The translations under genes were made by a program, and so were the position numbers. From an uncultured Lachnospiraceae bacterium (GTDB lineage Bacteria; Bacillota; Clostridia; Lachnospirales; Lachnospiraceae), in the NCBI GenBank assembly GCA_949051815.1, contig CARQVR010000022.1, positions 1 to 47,170 of the forward strand: a stretch of 47,170 bases of DNA, read 5' to 3'. Below the pieces are notes generated by a model. It saw only the letters and a list, made by a program, of their open reading frames with translations, made no database searches and was not told where the DNA came from. Every line of letters begins with the position of its first letter. Position 1 is the stretch's first letter. Below are positions 26,473-35,822 of this stretch, piece after piece.

Positions 26473-28245
26473 CTAATTCTCCCCCAAACCCATATATCCC
26501 AGATAAAGCGGCTCAAACCGCTCCGTCTCCGCCAAATTAATGCTTTCCGCCAGACCGGCCGCCGTTTCCAGCCCTGCGGCAGCCGCCCTGTCCCCGCACA
26601 GCTCCCTTCCCAGCGCATATGCTCCGGCAAGCGACGTATTTCCCACGGCCTGCACCCTGCCCCGCATATAAGACGGCAAAAGACCGATGGCGACAGCCGC
26701 CTCCACGTCCAGATAGTACCCGAAACCGCCCGCCAGACAGACCTTTCCTATCTCAGGCCGCCCCATCTCCTCCCACAGGATCTCCACGCCCGCGCGGATC
26801 GCCGCCTTTGCCATCTGCAACCCGCGAATGTCCTCCTGCTTAAAATAACGATCGTTTTTATTTTCATCCTCTATCCGCACGCCTTCCGTAAAATACGGTT
26901 CCGCCAAAAGGCCCGTCTCATCCAGAATCCCCCTCCGCAGAAGATGCGCGGTCAGCGCAATCCGGTCTGTTCCGATCATCGTACCGTCTCCTTCAAAGGC
27001 CGGACCGGCCGCCGTGGCAGTCACGATCATCCGCTGCCCGTCGGTAATGGCCATCTCTCCGTTGGTACCCAGATCAACAAACAGCGTGGTCTGCTGCCCT
27101 GACGAAAACAACCCCAGCGCATACAGTCCCGCCACAATATCTCCTCCCACAAAGGCGCTGATACAGGGCGCGATGAAAACCGGAAAATCAAAAAACATCC
27201 CGCCGTCTGTCACACGCAGTTCTTCCGCCTGTTTCTCCATTCCCGCAAAAAGGCGTGCCGGCCTTACTTCCTGCAGCCCCGTCTCCACAGGCACGAAAGG
27301 CGCTTTCCCGAGGGATGCCACGTCATATCCAAGCAGCAGATGTTCCATAGCCGTATTTCCGGCGATGCACATGCAGCGGATCATCCTCTGGACATACTCC
27401 GGCTTTCCGTCCCGCAGACCATCCAGACCCCCGACATGCCCCGACTCTTCACAGCCCTCTGCCCGCGTGCTTTTCCTCAGATATGCCGCAAACTGCGCAA
27501 GCCCTCTCAAAATCACCCCGCTTACAAGACTGCGCAGCTCCTCCCGCTGTCCCTCGACGGACGCCTGTATCCGCGCAAGCACATCCGTACCGTATTTTCT
27601 TTGTGGATTCATTTCGCAGTATGTGTCAGCCACCGCCCCTGTCCTGACATTTCTAAGCTGCATGGCAATGGTGGTGGTTCCCAAATCAACCGCAATGATA
27701 TATTGACTGTTATTTATTTTGTCACTTTCCACGCCCGATTTTACACCACAAATAACAGGAGATTTTTTAATTCCGTTTTCTGATCCGTCATTTGATTTCA
27801 CACTGGATTTCATAGCAAGTGATATGTGGTTTTCAGACAGGCAATTCCTCTGACCATTTGAGTCAACATTTCCTGACAGAAGGTTTACCTCTGTGACAAT
27901 AGGCGTTTTCTTCTCTTCCGTTCTGACAATTCTGATTGTACAATCCTTTCCCGGTCTGGTTACACAGGCCAGCCGGTAACCCTGCCGCAGTTCCTCAGCT
28001 TCCAGACGGCTTCTCTCAAGGCCTGTGGGGAGCGGCGCTCCCTTTAAAAACCGGACGACGCACCGGCCGCAGTCACCTCTTCCGCCGCAAAAACTACCGT
28101 CCATCAGTCCGTTTTTTAATAAAACCGGCATCAGTGTCAATGCTGACTCCTGTGTCAGTATCATTTCACCGGCAGACCCGCATCCCTTTACAGCGTTCGG
28201 TTTTTCGTCATTCATAACAACCGTGATTTTTATTTGTTCAGACAA
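26473..28245 (-). CDS. RACo-type ferredoxin/ASKHA ATPase (DUF4445 family)
   Basis: 590 residues from a TTG at 28245, with AGGAGA nine bases upstream and an 8-base overlap with the DUF4250 stop; an ATG at 28263 is the alternative. Residues ~3-105 are a 2Fe-2S ferredoxin with Cys53, Cys59, Cys62 and Cys94. A polar linker (~110-165) leads to an ASKHA ATPase: IIAVDLGTTTIAMQLRN, CIAGNTAMEHLLLG, TTLFVDLGTNGEMAI and VCLAGGFGYYL. Such proteins reductively reactivate corrinoid enzymes with ATP in acetogens and demethylating bacteria. No corrinoid methyltransferase is in the window, so the partner is unknown. Confidence 0.9.
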   Translation of the reverse strand: MSEQIKITVVMNDEKPNAVKGCGSAGEMILTQESALTLMPVLLKNGLMDGSFCGGRGDCGRCVVRFLKGAPLPTGLERSRLEAEELRQGYRLACVTRPGKDCTIRIVRTEEKKTPIVTEVNLLSGNVDSNGQRNCLSENHISLAMKSSVKSNDGSENGIKKSPVICGVKSGVESDKINNSQYIIAVDLGTTTIAMQLRNVRTGAVADTYCEMNPQRKYGTDVLARIQASVEGQREELRSLVSGVILRGLAQFAAYLRKSTRAEGCEESGHVGGLDGLRDGKPEYVQRMIRCMCIAGNTAMEHLLLGYDVASLGKAPFVPVETGLQEVRPARLFAGMEKQAEELRVTDGGMFFDFPVFIAPCISAFVGGDIVAGLYALGLFSSGQQTTLFVDLGTNGEMAITDGQRMIVTATAAGPAFEGDGTMIGTDRIALTAHLLRRGILDETGLLAEPYFTEGVRIEDENKNDRYFKQEDIRGLQMAKAAIRAGVEILWEEMGRPEIGKVCLAGGFGYYLDVEAAVAIGLLPSYMRGRVQAVGNTSLAGAYALGRELCGDRAAAAGLETAAGLAESINLAETERFEPLYLGYMGLGEN

Positions 28246-28411
28246 ATTGATTTTTCTCCTCATCGTAATGATAATCAATTCCCGCCAGTTTATCGACGAT
28301 CTCATTGCGGTCTGCATCCAGATCTTCGCATAACGCATCCAGTGTAGCATAAAAATCTCGCAGCTTTAAGTTTACATAACTCAATAACATTACAGGGTCT
28401 TTCGGCATCAT
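28238..28411 (-). CDS. DUF4250 family small protein
   Basis: 57 residues: opens MMPKDPVMLLSYVNLKLRD, has DALCEDLDADRNEIVDKLAG and ends DYHYDEEKNQFV, the recognised pattern of DUF4250. No function is known. GGAAAGG lies upstream of the paired ATG codons at 28411/28408. Its last codons overlap the TTG start of the ferredoxin/ASKHA gene (TTGTCTGA), implying translational coupling. Confidence 0.88.
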   Translation of the reverse strand: MMPKDPVMLLSYVNLKLRDFYATLDALCEDLDADRNEIVDKLAGIDYHYDEEKNQFV

Positions 28412-28511
28412 TTCTATCTTTCCTTTCCAAACATTCTGCTGTCAGCCTTCCAATTATATATCCGCCTTCAAAATAAACATCAGGTTCAACTGTTTTCTGA
28501 AAACTATGCAG

Positions 28512-29675
28512 TTACTCCAGTTCCATCTCCACACGATACGTTTTTCCGTCGCTTACCACATTCGCCATACTGCCGCAGATTAATGGCATCGCGGGCGGCA
28601 AATGGCCGATATCCAGATCCATGAGAACCGGCACCTGATATGCGTACAGCATTTCACACACCGCCTGATAGCTGTCGATGCCAAACTCCTCCACGCCCAT
28701 GCCCAGTCTCGGTCTGCCGATTAAAAACCCTTTACAGTATCTGAACCATCCCGCATGTTCCATCTGCCACATGGCACGGCGTATGCCCATCAGGTTCAGA
28801 TCGCACGCCTCCAGAAACCAGACGATCCCATCCTCCTGATATTTTTCCGCAAATTCCGCCACCCTGTCATACTTCGTCCCCAGCAGATTAACCAGACAGT
28901 CCATACAGCCGCCCAAAAGCCGGCCTGAGAAACGGATTTCTCCATCTGTATCTGTGCCAGTCCGATTCTGTCCGGCACAAGACTCTGTTGCTTCCGAAAC
29001 AACCGACTGCCCGTCTTCTGTCCCGTGCGCTACCACTTTCACAGCCATCCCCCGCAGATTCTCCACATTCGTCCTGCCATCCGGCAGATAATATTTAATA
29101 ACAGACGTTTCTGTCAAATTATATGGCTCATAAGGATGCTCTTCATCCTTCCGCGACTCCCGCTCCCATTTATCATATCCGTGCATGGAAAGCTTCTTTC
29201 CCTGAAGCAGCAGCATCGCATCGTTTAATGACGGGTGTAACGGTTCCATCCCGAAGGCCGCCGCACACGGCCCGTATACAGACGCCACATCACACAGCGT
29301 CGTCAGCAGAAACGTAAAGTTCGTATTGTCCGAGTACCCCAGATACCACTTCGGATCTGCCTCCTTAATCCGCTTAAAATCCACATAGTCCAGAATTTCG
29401 CACATCAGCTCACCGCCTCCGCATGAAATGAGACAGTCGTTATTTTTATCACAGTAATACGCTGTCAGCTCCTCTCCGCACTTCTTTGGCGCATTGCTGA
29501 TTCCAACACCCTCCTCCACATAACAGTTCGGCCCAAGCGTTAAGCCAAAGCCCTGCTCCTGCCAGCTCTTCTGCGCGTTCAAAAATCCGCTTTTGTACGG
29601 CTCTGTCGCACAGCCAAAAGAAGGCGCCACAAATCCGATTGTCCCGTTTTCCTGTAAAAATACCGGATATCTCAT
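28512..29675 (-). CDS. S66 family LD-carboxypeptidase (LdcA/MccF-like)
   Basis: 387 residues from ATG at 29675 (GGAGG five bases before); the frame is open 52 codons upstream without a site. The fold is recognised by GTIGFVAPSFG, SCGGGELMCEIL and the nucleophile Ser115 in YLGYSDNTNFTF; the Glu in WFLEACDLNLMGIRRAM and His in DIGHLPPAMPLICG complete the Ser-Glu-His triad. These enzymes trim the terminal D-amino acid of murein tetrapeptides in recycling, while MccF relatives inactivate microcin C. It is longer than LdcA (~300) because of an insertion near residues 205-275 that includes Ser/Glu-rich loops. Confidence 0.9.
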   Translation of the reverse strand: MRYPVFLQENGTIGFVAPSFGCATEPYKSGFLNAQKSWQEQGFGLTLGPNCYVEEGVGISNAPKKCGEELTAYYCDKNNDCLISCGGGELMCEILDYVDFKRIKEADPKWYLGYSDNTNFTFLLTTLCDVASVYGPCAAAFGMEPLHPSLNDAMLLLQGKKLSMHGYDKWERESRKDEEHPYEPYNLTETSVIKYYLPDGRTNVENLRGMAVKVVAHGTEDGQSVVSEATESCAGQNRTGTDTDGEIRFSGRLLGGCMDCLVNLLGTKYDRVAEFAEKYQEDGIVWFLEACDLNLMGIRRAMWQMEHAGWFRYCKGFLIGRPRLGMGVEEFGIDSYQAVCEMLYAYQVPVLMDLDIGHLPPAMPLICGSMANVVSDGKTYRVEMELE

Positions 29676-29995
29676 AGTCTCCTCCCATTCCATACTGATT
29701 TCGCTAAATTTAGATTTAGCATTTTGCAAAAGTGCCGACTTATCCACAGTTTTTTCGCTGATACGCCGATTCACAAACTCAATTCTGCTAAATCCTGTTT
29801 TAATTACAAACGTTTTGTGTCTCCTGGTCATTCTCCAGGCTTATTTCTATTTCCATTTTTGACTATTACAGTCATTTCCCCTTTTTCTTCTAAATGTACT
29901 TTCAAAGTACACTCTATGCTAACCATACCACACTTGCCCTGATCTTACCAGCCTGAACATAGGTGCCGGACTTTAAAACACATATGCATGACGAC

Positions 29996-30041
29996 GCAAA
30001 AAGACCCCCGGCGTTTTCCTGATTTCTCTTCCAACGCCGGG
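29996..30041 (-). terminator. Rho-independent terminator after clpB
   Basis: AACGCCGGG at 30033-30041 pairs with CCCGGCGTT at 30007-30015. On the minus strand the stem is followed by GGTCTTTTTGCG, a proper T tract, 50 bases after the clpB stop. Confidence 0.9.
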
Positions 30042-30090
30042 TTCCGCTTTCTTCACTCTGTTTTTATAGCAAGCGTTATTATTTCTTCTC

Positions 30091-32694
30091 TCACCTGCTC
30101 CCTTTGGTTCTTCCCTTTCTTCTGGCCGCCAGTATGCCGTCTTCCACGGTAATCAGAATCGTGTCCTTCGCATTTACCTGATCGGAGAGAATCAGCTTCG
30201 CAGACAATGTCTCCACATACTTCTGGATATATCGTTTCAGCGGCCTCGCGCCGTATACCGGATCGTAGGCGTTCTCCACCACGAATGTTTCCGCCTCCGG
30301 CGTGAGTTCGATAGACAACTCCCGATCCGCTAACCGCCTGTTGAGATCGTCCACAATCAAACGGATGATACCGCCGATGTTCTCCTTCGTCAGCGGCTTA
30401 AACAGGATCGTCTCATCCAGCCTGTTCAAAAACTCCGGCCGGAAATGGTTCCGCAGATCGCCCAGCACCAGTTTCTCCGCCTGTTCCGTGATCGCCCCCT
30501 GTGCGTCAATGCCGTCCAGCAGATACTCCGCGCCGATATTTGAAGTCATAATCAGAATCGTGTTCTTGAAATCCACCGTCCGTCCCTGGGAATCCGTGAT
30601 CCGCCCGTCATCCAGCACTTGCAAAAGCACGTTGAACACATCGGGATGGGCCTTCTCAATCTCGTCGAAGAGCACCACGGAATAGGGCTTTCTTCTGACC
30701 GCCTCCGTCAACTGACCGCCCTCCTCATATCCCACATATCCGGGAGGCGCCCCGATTAGTCTGGAAACGGCGTATTTCTCCATATATTCACTCATATCGA
30801 TGCGGACCATATTCGTCTCGTCATCAAAGAGCGACGCTGCCAGCGCCTTCGCCAGTTCCGTCTTACCCACGCCCGTAGGTCCAAGGAAGAGGAAGGAGCC
30901 GATCGGCTTGGTCGGGTCTTTAATCCCCGCCTTGGATCGAATAATAGCATCTGTTACTTTTGTCACACCCTCGTCCTGTCCGATCACCCGCTTGTGCAGT
31001 TCTTCATCCAGATGCAGCGTCTTGTTCCGCTCACTCTCTGTCAGCTTCGCTACCGGAATACCCGTCCAGCGGGAAATGATTTTCGCAATCTCCTCATCTG
31101 ACACGCTCTGGTGTACCAGCGAAAGCTCCTCCTTACTGACCTTATCCTCCTCAATCTCTAACTGCTGCTTTAAGGCAGGCAGCTTACCGTAGCTTAACTC
31201 CGCCGCCTTTTCGTAATCGCCGTCCCTTTGGGCAATCTGGATCAGGCTGTTGACCTCGTCGATTTCTTCCCTGATTTTAGATAGTTTCTCCACGGAAGCC
31301 TTCTCATTCTCCCACTGTGCCATGCGGTTTTGCAGCTCCTCCTTCATCTCCGCCAGTTCTCTTTGCAGATGGGAAAGCCGCTCACGACTTAAATTATCGT
31401 CCTCCTTTTTCAGCGCTGTCTCCTCGATCTCAAGCTGCATCACCTTGCGGCGCAGCTCGTCCAGCTCTGTCGGCATGGAGTCCAGCTCCGTCTTAATCAG
31501 CGCGCACGCCTCATCCACCAGATCAATCGCCTTATCCGGCAAAAACCGGTCGGAAATATAACGGTTTGACAGCACCGCCGCACTCACAAGCGCATTGTCC
31601 ATAATCTTTACGCCATGGTAAACCTCGTAACGCTCTTTCAGTCCCCTAAGAATGGAAATGGTATCTTCCACCGTTGGCTCCTCCACCATAACCGGCTGGA
31701 AACGCCGCTCTAACGCCGCATCCTTCTCGATATACTGACGGTACTCGTCCAGCGTTGTCGCACCGATACAGTGCAGCTCACCCCTTGCCAGCATAGGCTT
31801 TAACATGTTGCCCGCATCCATGGCGCCGTCTGTCTTGCCCGCACCCACGATGGTGTGCAGCTCGTCTATAAACAGGATGATCTGTCCGTCGCTGTTCTTC
31901 ACGTCATCCAAAACCGCTTTCAGACGTTCCTCAAACTCGCCTCTGTACTTCGCGCCTGCAACTAACGCGCCCATATCCAGTGAGAAAATCTTCTTATCTT
32001 TAAGCCCTTCCGGCACATCCCCTCTGACAATCCGCTGTGCCAGCCCTTCCGCTACGGCCGTCTTGCCCACACCCGGCTCACCAATCAGTACGGGGTTGTT
32101 TTTCGTCTTTCTTGACAAAATCCGGATCACATTGCGGATTTCCGTGTCTCTGCCGATCACAGGGTCAAGCTTCTGTTCTCTCGCCTTCTCCACCAAGTCC
32201 TGCCCGTACTTCTCCAGCGTATCGTAGGTGGCCTCCGGATTATCCGAGGTCACCCGCTGGTTCCCCCGCACCGTGGAAAGCGCCTGCAAAAACCGCTCCC
32301 TCGTGATACCGAACTCACGGAAAATCTCCTTAATCTCCTTATTCGGGTGCTTTAACATGGCAAGGAAAAGGTGCTCCACCGACACATACTCATCCCCCAG
32401 CGCTCTGGCCTCATCCTCCGCGCTGATCAGAACTTTATTTAAATCCTGCCCGATGAAAATCTGCCCGCCCTGCACCTTTGTGCGCTTGGAAAGTCCCTGT
32501 TCCACCCGGTTTGTAAAATATTCCTTCTGTATTTCCATCTTCTCCACTAACTTGAGAATCAGGCTGTCATCAATGGTAAGCAGGCTATATAACAGGTGTT
32601 CTTCTTCAATCTCCTGATTGCCGTACTCGTAAGCAAGCTTTTCACACCGTTCTACCGCCTGAATGGATTTCTGCGTGAATTTTGTTAAGTTCAT
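30091..32694 (-). CDS. clpB: ATP-dependent disaggregase ClpB
   Basis: 867 residues from ATG at 32694 with GGAGG eight bases upstream; an earlier GTG overlaps that site. N-domain repeats (residues ~1-145), first AAA+ module with GEPGVGKTA and DELHTIVGAG, the ~120-residue coiled-coil M domain (about 405-525, LQRELAEMKEELQNRMAQWE), and the second module with GPTGVGKTEL and VVLFDEIEKAH. With DnaK it dissolves protein aggregates. Expression is set by a promoter overlapping CIRCE, so it is an HrcA target. It borders the mobile element and looks undisturbed. Confidence 0.97.
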   Translation of the reverse strand: MNLTKFTQKSIQAVERCEKLAYEYGNQEIEEEHLLYSLLTIDDSLILKLVEKMEIQKEYFTNRVEQGLSKRTKVQGGQIFIGQDLNKVLISAEDEARALGDEYVSVEHLFLAMLKHPNKEIKEIFREFGITRERFLQALSTVRGNQRVTSDNPEATYDTLEKYGQDLVEKAREQKLDPVIGRDTEIRNVIRILSRKTKNNPVLIGEPGVGKTAVAEGLAQRIVRGDVPEGLKDKKIFSLDMGALVAGAKYRGEFEERLKAVLDDVKNSDGQIILFIDELHTIVGAGKTDGAMDAGNMLKPMLARGELHCIGATTLDEYRQYIEKDAALERRFQPVMVEEPTVEDTISILRGLKERYEVYHGVKIMDNALVSAAVLSNRYISDRFLPDKAIDLVDEACALIKTELDSMPTELDELRRKVMQLEIEETALKKEDDNLSRERLSHLQRELAEMKEELQNRMAQWENEKASVEKLSKIREEIDEVNSLIQIAQRDGDYEKAAELSYGKLPALKQQLEIEEDKVSKEELSLVHQSVSDEEIAKIISRWTGIPVAKLTESERNKTLHLDEELHKRVIGQDEGVTKVTDAIIRSKAGIKDPTKPIGSFLFLGPTGVGKTELAKALAASLFDDETNMVRIDMSEYMEKYAVSRLIGAPPGYVGYEEGGQLTEAVRRKPYSVVLFDEIEKAHPDVFNVLLQVLDDGRITDSQGRTVDFKNTILIMTSNIGAEYLLDGIDAQGAITEQAEKLVLGDLRNHFRPEFLNRLDETILFKPLTKENIGGIIRLIVDDLNRRLADRELSIELTPEAETFVVENAYDPVYGARPLKRYIQKYVETLSAKLILSDQVNAKDTILITVEDGILAARRKGRTKGSR

Positions 32695-32756
32695 AACATA
32701 CACCTCCTTGACAGAACAATTTTTATGGATTCAAAATCTGTTCTATTTATACTATC

Positions 32757-32785
32757 ACAATACAACTCATTGTTAGCACTGTCAA
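32757..32785 (-). promoter_or_regulatory. clpB promoter
   Basis: On the minus strand TTGACA (32785-32780), a 17-base spacer and TATTGT (32762-32757). The -35 lies inside the CIRCE element, so HrcA binding would block polymerase. Confidence 0.75.
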
Positions 32786-32799
32786 TAGGTGAGTGCTAA
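32773..32799 (-). promoter_or_regulatory. CIRCE operator (HrcA-binding site)
   Basis: TTAGCACTG, nine bases, GAGTGCTAA. Only one of 18 arm bases departs from the consensus TTAGCACTC-N9-GAGTGCTAA. It lies ~80 bases upstream of the clpB start. Confidence 0.95.
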
Positions 32800-32817
32800 T
32801 AAATTTATTAAAATTTT

Positions 32818-32844
32818 GCAAACCCAGTGTTTATGCGGGTTTGC
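32818..32844. other. Palindrome: integrase terminator or attachment-site core
   Basis: GCAAACCC at 32818-32825 pairs with GGGTTTGC at 32837-32844 (11-base loop). On the minus strand it is followed by AAAATTTT and so could terminate the integrase transcript. It also lies in the only interval that can contain the junction between the clpB promoter and the element, and two inverted arms with a short spacer are what tyrosine recombinases use as core site. Confidence 0.5.
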
Positions 32845-32882
32845 GGCTATATGTTTTTAAAATAACAGATGTTTTATGCTCT

Positions 32883-32904
32883 ACTACACCATTACTACAC
32901 CATT
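32883..32904. repeat. Two tandem 11-bp repeats beside the integrase gene
   Basis: ACTACACCATT occurs twice in a row (32883-32893, 32894-32904), 20 bases after the integrase stop, with a near-inverse ATTTTTGGTGTAC beside it. The placement resembles arm-type binding sites of Tn916-class integrases. Confidence 0.6.
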
Positions 32905-32923
32905 TTTTCAAATTTTTGGTGTA

Positions 32924-34138
32924 CTAATTCCCTGCCACTCTCGCATAACGCTCCACTTCTTCTCTGATATCCTGCTTATTTGCGATATGGTTATACACAT
33001 CCATTGTCACATCACTGTGAGCGTGTCCCATGATATATTGTAACACCTTAACATTCATCCCCTGCTTTGCCATATTTGTACAGGCGGTATGCCGCAGGTT
33101 ATGGGCGGAGATCCTGGGAAGCAAGTCTGCTTTGCGATGTTCTTTCTTTGCCTTTGTTGCTTCTTCCTTATTATATTTATCAACAACATTGTAGATCACG
33201 TTATTAACTGCGCTCGGCATCAAAGGTCTTCCCGTCTTTGCAAGAAATATGAAATCAGAATATCCATCTATTTCTTCTGTACTCCGTCTTCCTAACATGA
33301 AATTGAGTTTTCGCTGTTCCGTAAAAGCTCTGTACACATTCTCCGTAAATGGTATGGTTCGCACGCCCGCTTTCGTCTTAGGCTTGGATGCCCGAAAACT
33401 GTAACCCGCTCCCCAATCCTTATAAATAAGCTGATGATCTACGCTAAGCTCTCTGTTCGCCATATCCACATCGCCCCAGGTTAATCCGATTAACTCACCA
33501 CACCTTAATCCAGTTTCCAGTAGAACCGTGAACATGGGTGCATATACATTGTATACGTTGCTCTCACAAATAAGAGAAAACAGTCTTTCCTGCTGCTCTA
33601 AAGTCAAAATGTCCTTTTCTACGGGCGGTCTTCCGTAATCGCCGGATAATGCCCTTTTAGCAGGATTCTTCCGTATAATATCATCATCGACAGCCATCTC
33701 TAAAGCCGGATAAAGAAGCGTATGTATCAGCTTGATTGTACTATAAGAATATCCTGCCCGCGACATTTTCGCGTAAAATGCTTTGACATGCGAGGGAAGA
33801 AGCTGCACTACCTTCATATTTCCAAGATCGTCTTTCACATGATTATTCCACATCTTCACATAGTTGCCGCTCGTCGAGTCTGCCCATTCTTTTGTCGCCA
33901 TATAATATTGAAATAAAGAATTGACCGTCATATTTTTCGCGGCGCTGTCCGTCAGTATATTATCATCCAGATCCTTTGCGATCTGTTTTTCTTTCACTCT
34001 GAGTTCCGGCAACTCTCCGGCATAGATTGTCTGACGTCTGCCGCTTCTGATATCGGTATAGCGATACATGTAGATACCATCATTGCGCTGTGATTCACCT
34101 GTGTGAAGATTTCGACCTTTATTATCCTTCCTTGCCAT
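32924..34138 (-). CDS. Tyrosine recombinase (Tn916-type integrase)
   Basis: 404 residues from ATG at 34138 (AGGAG seven bases upstream). The N-terminal arm-binding domain covers ~1-65 (GIYMYRYTDIRSGRRQTIYA), the SAM-like core-binding domain ~70-165, and the catalytic domain ~175-395. Catalytic residues: Arg212 in TGLRCGELIGLTW, a Lys at 254/256, His346 and Arg349 in ISAHNLRHTACT, His372 in GHAHSDVT and Tyr382 in DVYNHI. It integrates and excises the element. The gene is outermost at the left end with the small excisionase-like gene just behind it, the standard layout. Confidence 0.96.
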   Translation of the reverse strand: MARKDNKGRNLHTGESQRNDGIYMYRYTDIRSGRRQTIYAGELPELRVKEKQIAKDLDDNILTDSAAKNMTVNSLFQYYMATKEWADSTSGNYVKMWNNHVKDDLGNMKVVQLLPSHVKAFYAKMSRAGYSYSTIKLIHTLLYPALEMAVDDDIIRKNPAKRALSGDYGRPPVEKDILTLEQQERLFSLICESNVYNVYAPMFTVLLETGLRCGELIGLTWGDVDMANRELSVDHQLIYKDWGAGYSFRASKPKTKAGVRTIPFTENVYRAFTEQRKLNFMLGRRSTEEIDGYSDFIFLAKTGRPLMPSAVNNVIYNVVDKYNKEEATKAKKEHRKADLLPRISAHNLRHTACTNMAKQGMNVKVLQYIMGHAHSDVTMDVYNHIANKQDIREEVERYARVAGN

Positions 34139-34251
34139 AAAGCCACTCCTTTCTTCTCTGCGCTCCTTTCTTTCCAATAGGAATGGTTCCGGCTTGCTTC
34201 ATATAGATAGTATAGCACAGAACCATTCCAGATAACAGATGATATTATAAT

Positions 34252-34446
34252 TTATTCACTCAAATTACATAAGTATTGCTTCACCTTATCGACAGAATAT
34301 AAGACTCGCCTGCCTATGCAAATTCTGGCTTCCGCTTGCTCTCCTATCTTTCGGGCTGTAGCCCGTCCGCAGGAAAGCATAGCGGATAATTTTTCGATAT
34401 CAACCGTTATTTGTTCTTTGGATTCACGAACTAATGTTTTGTTCAT
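34252..34446 (-). CDS. Excisionase-like winged-helix protein
   Basis: 64 residues. ITVDIEKLSAMLSCGRATAR with KIGEQAEARICIGRRVLYS is a MerR-like winged helix of the kind used by small Xis proteins and by DUF6462-like proteins beside integrases. It would direct the integrase toward excision. AGGAGG lies upstream of the ATG. It sits 113 bases upstream of integrase on the same strand. Confidence 0.82.
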   Translation of the reverse strand: MNKTLVRESKEQITVDIEKLSAMLSCGRATARKIGEQAEARICIGRRVLYSVDKVKQYLCNLSE

Positions 34447-34518
34447 TTGTTTTACCTCCTGTTAAATAAATAATATATAGTTATCAATTAAAGATATAGA
34501 TACCATCCCTACATCGCT

Positions 34519-35304
34519 TTACCGCGAACGTGCTTTATCACGTTTGTGCCTCCTTTCTTTTTGATAAACTCGTTTTTCTTCCTGCTCCTTGTACCGAGCC
34601 TCTATCGCTCGATTTCTGTTACCTTGTTCTGTTTGAATACCTTTTCGCTCAAGTGCAGTCGCTTCACGTCCAAGAGGGCGTGTTGGTTCCCTATCAATTC
34701 CCTGAACTTCCAAGCTTCTATGACTCACCCTCACCTCCATCCCCTTTTCTAAAAAGAAATTATTCTGTACTTCTTCCCACAGTTTCCTCCATTTATAGAT
34801 TCGCTCCTTTTTATTCCAATCACGATTCTTCTTACCGCAAAATCCATTCACATCTACCTGTCGATCTGTGATCATAACATGAGCATGTGGATTACATTTA
34901 GAAGGAATCACATTTTCTCCCTTATGTATAGCCAGAACCGCACATATACCTTGATCAATAAATGCTTCATTAATAAAGTTCTTCGCCAGCTTAATCCTTT
35001 CCTCATCTGATATTTCCGCATCATTAGGCAGTGTAAGCCTAACCACTCTGCCAATACGAGCGTCATATCGTTTTTCTGCCGTCTCAATTGCCTTTAAAAG
35101 TGTGCCAAGCTCATGAAATTGACATGGTGCTTCCTCCGGTATCAATATCTCCGAGTACATGAGATCTTTTACTTGCGAAAAATAGTGAGTCTTTTTCCAA
35201 TAAGGATCGTACAAATTTTCCCTTAAAATGTAAGCAGCCGTTTTCGCCGCAGACTCTCCCCGTAATCTACTTATCGTTTTAACGTTAAGACCAAAAATTG
35301 CCAT
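34519..35304 (-). CDS. MobA/MobL-family relaxase
   Basis: 261 residues. The nicking domain has the early Tyr-containing stretch AAYILRENLYDPY and the metal-binding His pair in NPHAHVMITDR. The family often exceeds 400 residues with an added C-terminal domain; here the protein ends in a very basic, Arg/Glu-rich helix (EQEEKRVYQKERRHKRD), so it is a compact form or has lost its extension. It would nick oriT and lead the strand into a transfer channel. The 100-residue accessory gene lies just upstream. Confidence 0.88.
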   Translation of the reverse strand: MAIFGLNVKTISRLRGESAAKTAAYILRENLYDPYWKKTHYFSQVKDLMYSEILIPEEAPCQFHELGTLLKAIETAEKRYDARIGRVVRLTLPNDAEISDEERIKLAKNFINEAFIDQGICAVLAIHKGENVIPSKCNPHAHVMITDRQVDVNGFCGKKNRDWNKKERIYKWRKLWEEVQNNFFLEKGMEVRVSHRSLEVQGIDREPTRPLGREATALERKGIQTEQGNRNRAIEARYKEQEEKRVYQKERRHKRDKARSR

Positions 35305-35373
35305 TTGTCACTTCTCCTTCTCCTCAACATCGCCAATGTGTAAATGCACCCTTAACCGCAGAACCGTCCATCG

Positions 35374-35676
35374 CTAACGTATTTGTCCTTCTTTTATACT
35401 TGCCGTAAACTCTTTATGCGCTGCAAGATATGATAAAATATTTTCCAAAGGTGCAAACGAAACTGCATTTTTAGCCGTTGCATCCTTCCCTTTATATACT
35501 TCAATGGCTAAATCTTCTTTGAGGTACTTTGCCACAAGAGCACCAGCAACAAAGCACCAATGTTTATCTTCCTTCTTCTTTGCTTCACGTTCTCTCCGCT
35601 CTCTTTCTCTTTGTAACCGCTTTAAGTGTACCCACTCTTCCATATCCTGATTTATTTGTGTACCTAATATATCCAT
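35374..35676 (-). CDS. Small helical protein, possible relaxosome accessory
   Basis: 100 residues. The first 40 are strongly charged and likely coiled coil (RLQRERERREREAKKKEDKH), followed by a compact domain with CFVAGALVAKYLKEDLAIEV. The position directly upstream of the relaxase, and the shape, fit MobC-like or DUF3847-like accessory proteins, but I do not recognise the family. An A-rich purine ribosome site precedes the ATG. It is divergent from the coupling-protein gene; the 146-base gap between them is a natural place for oriT, though no clear hairpin with a nick motif was found. Confidence 0.7.
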   Translation of the reverse strand: MDILGTQINQDMEEWVHLKRLQRERERREREAKKKEDKHWCFVAGALVAKYLKEDLAIEVYKGKDATAKNAVSFAPLENILSYLAAHKEFTASIKEGQIR

Positions 35677-35822
35677 TTTTTCTACCTCCTATTTTCATTG
35701 ATTAGCTGTTCCCACCATAACATGAACTCCGTAGATCAAGTTGTGACAAAAATCAATCATACAAGTTAATCCTTGCAAAATTCTTCTCTACGTTGTTTAC
35801 TAAAAGTGAGGAGGACTAAGTT

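Noticed and set aside
31805..32227. Plus-strand frames within clpB
   Set aside because: Shadow frames, Ser/Pro-rich, no ribosome site, opposite a fully conserved gene.
35677..35822. oriT between the accessory gene and coupling protein
   Set aside because: The location is plausible, but I found no clear inverted repeat with a recognisable nick site, so it is not listed as a feature.
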